From Thiomonas sp. (GTDB taxonomy: Bacteria; Pseudomonadota; Gammaproteobacteria; Burkholderiales; Burkholderiaceae), in contig DAIAZB010000797.1 in NCBI GenBank assembly GCA_027443745.1, forward strand, positions 1 through 13,859: 13,859 bases of DNA. The letters are read 5' to 3'. Below the pieces are notes generated by a model. The model saw only the letters and a program-made list of their open reading frames with translations. It was not told the origin of the DNA and ran no database searches. Below, in pieces: positions 1-6,328 of the stretch. Every line of letters begins with the position of its first letter. The stretch's first letter is position 1. A program made the position numbers and the translations under genes.

Positions 1-213
1 GTACACATCTGCGATGCGGTGGCGCTGGACGATGCCGAAATCTGGGAGCTGCCCTATCCGCCGGTGCTGGATGCGCTGAAGCACGTCCCCGAATTGCAGG
101 TGCGGCTGGCGACCGCGCTGGCCGAGGAAATCCGCCGCGACCGCGTCTGGATGCTGGCCATCGGCACGCTGCCGGCCGAGCAGCGCGTGGCGGCTTTCCT
201 GGTGTCCCCTTGA
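1..213 (+). pseudogene. Crp/Fnr-family regulator fragment, truncated by transposon
   Basis: The open frame enters from outside the window and reads VHICDAVALDDAEIWELPYP, continuing to MLAIGTLPAEQRVAAFL. This resembles the end of the cyclic-nucleotide-binding-like domain and the long dimerisation helix of Crp/Fnr regulators, just before the DNA-binding domain. Native coding stops at about base 200. The last residues (VSP, then TGA at 211-213) come from the transposon's left end. The winged helix-turn-helix that would follow the AEQRVAAFL segment is absent, and it does not reappear beyond the right end of the transposon. The product would lack DNA binding, so I call it a disrupted gene. The family call rests on recognising the sequence style; the start and the effector-binding part are outside the window. 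Confidence 0.72.
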
Positions 214-321
214 TTTTGCTTCCCAGAGTTGCGCCAGTCGACGCAGGTTAAGTCATTGAATTGAAAGTAAAATTCTTCGCGAGCCGAGAAGATGTCCCAG
301 TAAATCAATGACTTGCTGTTA
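201..321. repeat. Left terminal inverted repeat, extended form
   Basis: The first 34 bases match the reverse complement of the right end with a single mismatch (position 26). A second conserved block, TTAAGT-ATTGAAT, covers about positions 48-61 from the tip; a TTAAG at the inner edge is typical of Tn3-family repeats. A third block, 16 perfect bases CAATGACTTGCTGTTA at 306-321, starts 105 bases from the tip. Its partner at 12410-12425 lies at exactly the same distance from the right tip. Bases 250-259 (AAGTCATTGA) and 305-314 (TCAATGACTT) also form a 10-bp inverted pair within this end. The outermost 34 to about 60 bases are presumably the TnpA binding site; the role of the inner block is unknown. 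Confidence 0.9.
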
Positions 322-357
322 TGTTGGACTTTCTGACGCAATGGTTGGGAGGCGCGC

Positions 358-3294
358 ATGCAGTATTGGCAAGCTCCGTACCTTGGGCTGCGATCGATGC
401 CCAAGGAGCTCAACCAGTTCGAACTCAACTCGTTCTTCACGTTTTCGGGTAAGGAGCGGGGTGTCATCCTCGCTCGGCGGGAGCGGCTGCACCAGCTCGG
501 ACTGGCGCTGCAGATCGGCTTCATCCGGATGACCGGCTGTCTGCTCACCGCCGTCAAGGTCGTGCCATCGGAACTCTGGGCGCATCTCGGCGACGTCTTG
601 GGTGTACAGCCTCCCGAGATCGCTTCCCTGCGCTCCCTCTACCGCCGCAAGCAAACGTATTTCAGCCACCAAGCCATGGCGCTGGAAGCGCTGGGGTTCG
701 TGCGGATGACCGAACATCAGCGCCGGGCCTTGGTGCGCTACCTTCGCCTGGAAGTACTCGCCGAGTTTGACCGGCATCGCTTGATGACCCGGGTCCGGAC
801 TTGGCTCTACGAACACGCGATTCTCAACGAGAACGAGCGGACGCTCCGCAGCGCGATCGACACAGCCCTCAAACTGGCGGAAGGCGATCTCCACACGACG
901 CTCCAGAAGGACGTGCCCGCGGCGCTGCTCGAATCATGGATCAGCGCATTCGAAACCCCGCACGCATCGGGCCTATCCCTCCAGGAATGGCTCGGGCAGG
1001 TACCGCGCCGGCAATCCTTTCCGCAGCTCCGCGAACAGTTCGAACGCATCCGTTACCTGACCGAACTCGGCGTCGCCCGTCACGTTGTGCCATCGATCCC
1101 CGACTACACCAAACGCCACTACGCGCAATCGATGGCGGATCGGCCGCCCTCGGTCAGCCAACGTATCACCGAGCCACGACGTACGATCGAGATCGTTTGC
1201 TTCCTGCAGACGGCGCTATGCACCGCCACCGACACCGTGTTGACGATGACGCGACAGCATATCGCCAACCTCTGGAACGCTGGCATGCGCACGGTGGCGA
1301 AGACCACGGAGGAGCGGGCCAGGACGCTGGTTTCCTTCGCCAGGGACATGCGTGCGCTGGCCCTGGATCACTCGCTCAACGTAAAGAAGCTGCGAGCGGC
1401 CATCCTGCAAGCCGTCGACGCGGTAGGTGGCGGCCGTCCGATCAGCCGGGCCCGCCTGACGCGCGAGCAACTGCTCGTCCAGAACAGCCGCCAATCGCGG
1501 TCGTTGCTGAAGATGCTGTGCACGCTTCCGTTCGAAGGTGCGTCGTCGCATGCCGTGCTCCAGGCTTTGGATGTGCTGCGTGAGGTCTATCCGCAACGAA
1601 AGCCTGCGCTGCCCGAGATCGTACCGGTGGACCTTGGCAAGGTCTGGAAGGAGATGCTGGCCGATTCGGACCGGCAACGCGCCCTTCGGGCGTTTGAGGT
1701 GGCGACCCTGCTCGCGCTGCGACGTGCACTGAAATGCGGCAGCGTCTACGTTGCTCACAGTTTCAGCTTCCGCAGCCACGAAAGCATGCTCATCCCGGCC
1801 GAGGAATGGGCGAAGACGCGCGTGCAACACTATGTGCGCCTCCATCTTCCCCAAGACCCGGCGAAATTTACCGACCCTCTGGTCAAAGAGGTGTCGCGGC
1901 AACTCAAGCGGCTGGACAAAGCGGTGCGCGCCGGTGAGGTCGCCGTCGAACGAGGTGGCCTTCGCCTCGGAAAATTGGAGGCCGAAGACGTACCTGAGGT
2001 GGTGACGGTGTTGCGCGAGGCCATGCTGGCGAAGATCGGCCAGGCCGAATTGCCTGGCGTGATGATGGAGGTGGATAGCCATACCCGCTTCAGCTGGATC
2101 CTCCTCGGACGCGAGCCGCGATCGATCGACGAACTGCACCTGGTCTACGCCGGTCTGCTGGCCCAAGGGACCGCGCTTTCGGCCGCGGATATGGCGCGGA
2201 TGATGCCGAGCCTTTCGACCGAGGCGATCCAGCAGAGCATGCGCTGGATCGCGCAGGAAAAACGCCTGCGCGAAGCCAACACAGCGGTATTCGAATACAT
2301 GCAGGGTCACCCCATCGCCGCCTCCTGGGGACGGGCGGATTTGGCTTCGGCCGACATGATGAGCCGCGCCGTGGCCACTGGCGGACATCTCTCGCGGCGC
2401 GATCCGCGAACCAAGGCGAAATCGATCGGCATCTACACGCACATCCATGATCGCTGGGGCATTCCGTACGATCAGCCGGTCGTACTGGGGGACCGGCAAG
2501 CAGGCGTGGCCTTGGAAGGCTACTTGCGTAGCCAAACCTATGCCCCGATCACCCAGTTGGCCGTCGACACGCATGGCCAGACCGAATTCAGCATGCACTT
2601 CGGTAAGCTTTTGGGGTGCGATATCTGCCCACGGCTGCGGCACGCCGCCACACACAAGCTGTACGTGCCGCCGGGCGTGGACATCCCGAAATCGTTGACC
2701 GAGGTGGTGGCGAAAAGCCGCGCTCGCACGGAGAAGCTGCATGCCGTGTGGGATGAACATGTTCGCGTGGCCGCGTCGGCCTCGGTCGGCACGGCAAGCG
2801 CGGTCGACCTCCTGTCTCGCTGGGGTTCGGCCGCGCGTGGGGAGCCTTTCTATGAAGCCGGGGTGCACATGGGCCGCCTGCTGCTGACCCTGTTTCTCTG
2901 CCGCTGGTTCACGCAGCCCGATTTTCGCCGGGAAATCCTCCGTACCCTCAATCACGGTGAACGCGTGCATGTGTTGGAGCACGCACTCGAAACGGGCAAG
3001 GTACCGCCGCATCAACATCGATCGCCCACCCGCCTTCGCGGGGTTTCTTCCTCCATTGCATTGTTGAGCAACGTGGTCATGGCATGGACCACCGCACGGA
3101 TGGAGGAAGTGATCCCTACGCTGCCAGCGGAGATTGCCGTCCATGCGACGCCCGCGAACCTTCGCTTCGTCGCGCCGATTCAGGAGGGGCTGATCAATTT
3201 TCGTGGGCTGTTCCTGTTTCCGACTGAGCGGTACTTGGCCAGGATTTTGCCCAGCCTGGTGCCGGCGAGGGCATTGCTTCGTAGTGTGCGTTAG
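358..3294 (+). CDS. tnpA: Tn3-family transposase TnpA
   Basis: A 978-residue DDE transposase that would carry out replicative transposition, joining the 201/12530 ends to a target and forming cointegrates. The length is normal for the family (about 950-1,020 residues). The N-terminal part resembles the Tn3 DNA-binding region (SFFTFSGKERGVILARRERL). The catalytic triad can be assigned from conserved blocks: D666 in DLASADMMSR, D737 in VDTHGQTEFSMHFGKLLG, and E868 in LRTLNHGERVH. The 71- and 131-residue spacings match other Tn3 transposases as I recall them. The ATG at 358 has a good Shine-Dalgarno sequence, GGGAGG, seven bases upstream. It starts 36 bases after the extended left repeat, so its promoter probably lies within that repeat. 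No frameshift is seen, so it is probably functional. Confidence 0.97.
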   Translation: MQYWQAPYLGLRSMPKELNQFELNSFFTFSGKERGVILARRERLHQLGLALQIGFIRMTGCLLTAVKVVPSELWAHLGDVLGVQPPEIASLRSLYRRKQTYFSHQAMALEALGFVRMTEHQRRALVRYLRLEVLAEFDRHRLMTRVRTWLYEHAILNENERTLRSAIDTALKLAEGDLHTTLQKDVPAALLESWISAFETPHASGLSLQEWLGQVPRRQSFPQLREQFERIRYLTELGVARHVVPSIPDYTKRHYAQSMADRPPSVSQRITEPRRTIEIVCFLQTALCTATDTVLTMTRQHIANLWNAGMRTVAKTTEERARTLVSFARDMRALALDHSLNVKKLRAAILQAVDAVGGGRPISRARLTREQLLVQNSRQSRSLLKMLCTLPFEGASSHAVLQALDVLREVYPQRKPALPEIVPVDLGKVWKEMLADSDRQRALRAFEVATLLALRRALKCGSVYVAHSFSFRSHESMLIPAEEWAKTRVQHYVRLHLPQDPAKFTDPLVKEVSRQLKRLDKAVRAGEVAVERGGLRLGKLEAEDVPEVVTVLREAMLAKIGQAELPGVMMEVDSHTRFSWILLGREPRSIDELHLVYAGLLAQGTALSAADMARMMPSLSTEAIQQSMRWIAQEKRLREANTAVFEYMQGHPIAASWGRADLASADMMSRAVATGGHLSRRDPRTKAKSIGIYTHIHDRWGIPYDQPVVLGDRQAGVALEGYLRSQTYAPITQLAVDTHGQTEFSMHFGKLLGCDICPRLRHAATHKLYVPPGVDIPKSLTEVVAKSRARTEKLHAVWDEHVRVAASASVGTASAVDLLSRWGSAARGEPFYEAGVHMGRLLLTLFLCRWFTQPDFRREILRTLNHGERVHVLEHALETGKVPPHQHRSPTRLRGVSSSIALLSNVVMAWTTARMEEVIPTLPAEIAVHATPANLRFVAPIQEGLINFRGLFLFPTERYLARILPSLVPARALLRSVR

Positions 3295-3350
3295 GAGTCT
3301 GGGCGGCAGGAGGGGCTCCTTGTCATCGGATGCGGGAAGTGGCCACGGTT

Positions 3351-3380
3351 GTCGCCGGCATGACCTTGCGCCGGGGCGAC
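3351..3380. other. Hairpin between convergent tnpA and sulfotransferase genes
   Basis: GTCGCCGGC at 3351-3359 can pair with GCC-GG-GGCGAC at 3370-3380, with a 2-base bulge and a loop of about 10 bases. It lies in the 156-base gap where tnpA (rightward) and the passenger operon (leftward) converge, where a transcription stop would be expected. No T-tract follows on either strand, so it is not a standard intrinsic terminator; the function is a guess. Nothing else convincing is seen in 3295-3450. Confidence 0.25.
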
Positions 3381-3450
3381 GGAGCGCAGGGCGCTGTGGC
3401 GGTACCCGGCAGCCAATCTTCATGCAGCTCAACAGACGGCAACGTAAAGG

Positions 3451-4209
3451 TCAACCACACGGATCGAGAGAAAGCCCCAGGACCGCGCCATCTTCTTGAT
3501 GCCGCCGTACCCATTCAGCCGACTCTGCGTCACGCTGAATTCCCAGGCTCGGCAAATCCACAGCAGCTGCGGGGTCGAGACCAACGCCAAGAAAGTTCGC
3601 CACTCCCGCCACTGTACCTTCGGGGTCAGCAAGCAATGCTTCATATGTTATGGCGTGCACTTCCGTTTTGGTCAGCGTAAAAAGTTCGCCCCAGAAATCC
3701 ATTTGATACTTCAATGCAGCGACAGCTAAACGAATGTCCTCTTCGTCGTAAACGGGCCTCTCTCGCATGGGTACACCGTGAAACCATGCGCCGGACCGTA
3801 TGGCCTTGCTGTAAGACACCGCCTGCTCGATAAGATTCGATCGCGTGAGATAAACCACCTTATCGGGCATGATTTCTGGTAGCAATTCCGGGTACTGATT
3901 ACCACTGCGAACGTAATCGGAAACAAACATCTTGTACCCGAATACGCCGTTGCGCGAAGTTCTAATGCGCTTGAGGGTGTTCCAATACGCCACGTAGTCG
4001 TCACCCGTATCGAGCCTTTTACGCATCATGTCCATGAAAGGCGTATTGGGGTATTCCATTGGCGCCCCCATGACGCCTGTTTTCCAGAGTTGCATCGCGA
4101 GATGCGTGCTTCCGGATCTCGGGATCGCTGCCAACATGTAGCTTGTCCTTGGCGGATCCTCAAACCCAGGAAAATCATATTCTTCGCCGTACAGTACTGG
4201 GATATTCAT
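3451..4209 (-). CDS. Stf0-type sulfotransferase
   Basis: A 252-residue cytoplasmic enzyme expected to move a sulfuryl group from PAPS to a hydroxyl. The 5'-phosphosulfate-binding loop is PRSGST (residues 30-35), followed by a helix and the acidic MEYPN segment. The 3'-phosphate-binding segment is TRSNLIEQAVSYSKA, with R123 and S132. The C-terminal QRDAESAEWVRR block also fits the Stf0 group, whose known member sulfates trehalose in mycobacteria. It is the last gene of the leftward block, 190 bases after the putative immunity gene, so it may have its own promoter (a TATAAA-like box on the minus strand at 4333-4338 with no clear -35). The Shine-Dalgarno sequence is poor. The gene looks more AT-rich than its neighbours, suggesting separate acquisition. 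The acceptor is unknown: a surface glycan, the exported toxin or a small molecule are all possible. Confidence 0.82.
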   Translation of the reverse strand: MNIPVLYGEEYDFPGFEDPPRTSYMLAAIPRSGSTHLAMQLWKTGVMGAPMEYPNTPFMDMMRKRLDTGDDYVAYWNTLKRIRTSRNGVFGYKMFVSDYVRSGNQYPELLPEIMPDKVVYLTRSNLIEQAVSYSKAIRSGAWFHGVPMRERPVYDEEDIRLAVAALKYQMDFWGELFTLTKTEVHAITYEALLADPEGTVAGVANFLGVGLDPAAAVDLPSLGIQRDAESAEWVRRHQEDGAVLGLSLDPCG

Positions 4210-4399
4210 GCGTATTAATCCGCCAACCTAACCAGATTCCATGCAGCCATTGACATCGCCGTACAACGCAGAGACGGCGACATATCGGCACACCATTCAT
4301 ACCGGCTCTATCCTGCGCTCCACCCGCCACGCTTTATAACAGTGCGGTGCCATAACCAGTGCCACGGCAACGTCTGAATTCGTCAACGTGCACTATCTG

Positions 4400-5242
4400 T
4401 CAATTTCCAGACGTTTTTGTGGGCGATGTTTTGACGCTCGGCAACGGATAATCTTCTACGCGCTTATAGACCCCGTCAAAAGTAGTGCCCGTGCCACCGC
4501 AAAATCCTCGCTGATCGGAAACGACGAGGACATCGGTGAGAAGAAGGGCATGGAAACGGCATATGCCTTCCCTCACTATTTGCTGTTGGCTTGGAGAGAG
4601 CTGCATGTTCATGACCACAGCCTTCTTGAAAAGCAAAGTCCTTGCCATGCCGGACAGGCCATCCTCAGTAGAACCGTTGAGGCCACGGAGGCTGCCGAAG
4701 CTTTTGGTGCTGACGTCGTGAGTCCAACCGTCCACGATGGTGACACTGTTATCAAAATTCGGACTCACGATAAACCAGCTTCCATCGCTGTCCTTCCAGA
4801 CTCCAGCCCAGGCGTCTTTCGACACGGCACCATCGGGGTTAAGATGTTCAATGCTCTTCTGTGGAACCCATCCAACGGAGCCACTCTGCGCGACCTCGAT
4901 GCAGAGCATGCCATTTAGGCTTGCGCCAATAACGACGCGATCTCCACGCTTGACCGTACCATTCGCATTGGCACTCGCATTAGCCTGGGGCTTCAAGAGA
5001 ATGTTCGCGGATTCCCGCGCATTACCCAAGTGAAAGTCATGGCCAGACTGAAAATGTTCTTGGCAGCTTGCGACAACTCCGCCAGCCGCACTTTCAACAT
5101 CCTGCTGGGCTGGCGCGTTGGAAGCGATCGCGAAACCGCTCGTAATCAGCAACAAGCTCAGAGCTACGGTAGCGCGGAAACGTACTCCGTGAAGCGAGAA
5201 GAGTCGTTTAGCCAAGGGCAACGAGGATTCGGCATTTCTCAT
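4400..5242 (-). CDS. Exported SH3-like protein, putative immunity to the lysozyme-like toxin
   Basis: An uncharacterised exported protein. The predicted signal sequence has a long basic N-region (AKRLFSLHGVRFR), a hydrophobic core (ATVALSLLLITSGFAIA) and a likely cut near AIA or NAPA. Residues about 81-134 look like a bacterial SH3 fold (ILLKPQ..., GDRVVIGA, GWVPQKSIEHL). A second domain (about 145-262) opens WAGVWKDSDGSWFIV and carries two cysteines; with two more upstream there are four, enough for two disulfides. It sits 70 bases downstream of the muramidase-toxin gene on the same strand. A periplasmic protein directly after a peptidoglycan-cleaving toxin suggests immunity; this is inference from context and no known inhibitor motif was recognised. 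The start at 5242 is chosen because the GGAG is about 11 bases upstream; the ATG at 5251 is only two bases from it. Confidence 0.75.
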   Translation of the reverse strand: MRNAESSLPLAKRLFSLHGVRFRATVALSLLLITSGFAIASNAPAQQDVESAAGGVVASCQEHFQSGHDFHLGNARESANILLKPQANASANANGTVKRGDRVVIGASLNGMLCIEVAQSGSVGWVPQKSIEHLNPDGAVSKDAWAGVWKDSDGSWFIVSPNFDNSVTIVDGWTHDVSTKSFGSLRGLNGSTEDGLSGMARTLLFKKAVVMNMQLSPSQQQIVREGICRFHALLLTDVLVVSDQRGFCGGTGTTFDGVYKRVEDYPLPSVKTSPTKTSGN

Positions 5243-5263
5243 TTTAATCATATCTCCAGTCGT

Positions 5264-5295
5264 GAGCGCGGCAAGCGAGTCCTCGCTTGCCGCTC
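5264..5295 (-). other. Strong intercistronic hairpin between toxin and immunity genes
   Basis: GGCAAGCGAG (5270-5279) is perfectly complementary to CTCGCTTGCC (5282-5291). After a GC bulge, GAGC (5264-5267) pairs with GCTC (5292-5295). The two central bases mean the loop must open slightly. The hairpin occupies most of the gap between the toxin stop (5313) and the next start. No T-run follows on the minus strand, so it is not a simple terminator. It could protect mRNA ends, set the toxin-to-immunity ratio, or expose or hide the immunity gene's ribosome binding site, which lies just downstream of it. Confidence 0.5.
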
Positions 5296-5312
5296 TGGTG
5301 TCGCATTGTGGA

Positions 5313-6287
5313 CTAAGGCCGCCCGTTGATCAGCCCTCCTTGATTCACCCCTTCTTGCATGTATGTCGCGTCATTCGTCCGGCGGGTGCTATAGGCATCA
5401 CCGAAGTGTTGCAACTCGTTCTCAGCGGCGGCCCAGTTGAAGTGCGTAATGTCGCTCCAAAACGTCGGCGCCTTGTCCGCCAGATCGGGGCCATACTGCT
5501 CAGCGACATCGGCGATAGCTGTCTGCACTCCTCCAGGCAGCATGTACAGAAACGATGGGGTTAAGCCACTACTCGCCGTCGCGTCGTAATAGCTGACATT
5601 GAGCTGTTGAACGATGCTATTCAGCTTGACATCCGAGACGTATTGGAGGCTCAGGAGGTCGGTCGCGGGCAGGTCGATGCCCTGAATATTGTGCTGTTCG
5701 GCATAGGTGAGAGCGGCTTGGCCTTGCAGCCCGACCCAAGGCGCGATGGTGTTGTACAATGATTGGTTAATGACTCCCGCCGACACGTCTTCCTTGAGTG
5801 CAGCATCCGTGGTTTGTCCCAGGTCGAACCCGTAGCCAATGGTGATGCCACTATGGCCGAGGACGGTGCCTGCATTGTTATGCGGCACACTGACCAGTAG
5901 CGGATTGTTCGATTCGTTGGAGTGGATGAATGCGAGGTCGAGGTTGAAGAACCTATCGCGCGGGTCTGGATTTGAACCGCCACCGCCGGTCAGGTATCTT
6001 TCGACTTGGGCGCCGACATCGTGACTACTGATGGTGCCACCGCCACCGCCGTAACCACCGCCGGTAGATGGCGGAGCGCCTGGCGTACCCCCACCAAAGC
6101 CGTGCCCACCGTACACGGTACCTGGCGCCCCTGCGGTCACGGTCACGGGCGTATTCCATGTGCTTGGTGTCCCGCCTCCAGCACTTCCACCCGGCGGCTT
6201 CATAAGCATCTCTCGTAGCTTTGGTGGCGCCTTCTTGATTAGGCCGCCAGCAATCAGCTGGAGTTCTTCCTGAGTAACTGCTCTCAT
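5313..6287 (-). CDS. Double-glycine-leader muramidase (pesticin/T4-lysozyme-like), putative bacteriocin
   Basis: A 324-residue protein in three parts. Residues 1-15, MRAVTQEELQLIAGG, form a clear double-glycine leader of the kind cut by C39 peptidases in PCAT exporters; the cut is expected after G15. Residues about 31-105 are a Gly/Pro-rich, low-complexity linker. Residues about 110-315 resemble the pesticin/T4-lysozyme-like muramidase domain: E125 in HSNESN, then SGITIGYGFDLGQ with T149 and D155. The Glu-Thr-Asp spacing agrees closely with the active site of pesticin as I recall it (E178, T201, D207). The C-terminal FWSDITHFNWAAAENELQHF block also fits. Predicted role: cleaving target-cell peptidoglycan after export. 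The ATG at 6287 is preferred over 6407 because it gives the leader at the N-terminus, has an AAAAGGA Shine-Dalgarno, and avoids overlapping the transporter gene. The gene follows the PCAT gene by 41 bases. Confidence 0.88.
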   Translation of the reverse strand: MRAVTQEELQLIAGGLIKKAPPKLREMLMKPPGGSAGGGTPSTWNTPVTVTAGAPGTVYGGHGFGGGTPGAPPSTGGGYGGGGGTISSHDVGAQVERYLTGGGGSNPDPRDRFFNLDLAFIHSNESNNPLLVSVPHNNAGTVLGHSGITIGYGFDLGQTTDAALKEDVSAGVINQSLYNTIAPWVGLQGQAALTYAEQHNIQGIDLPATDLLSLQYVSDVKLNSIVQQLNVSYYDATASSGLTPSFLYMLPGGVQTAIADVAEQYGPDLADKAPTFWSDITHFNWAAAENELQHFGDAYSTRRTNDATYMQEGVNQGGLINGRP

Positions 6288-6328
6288 GCTGCTTTTCCTT
6301 TTGCGCGTGTAAAGACAGAGAAGGGCGA

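Noticed and set aside
1216..3432. Long minus-strand open frame (738 codons) opposite tnpA
   Set aside because: Its His/Arg/Gln-rich composition without any domain is typical of antisense to a GC-rich gene; tnpA on the other strand has full catalytic motifs.
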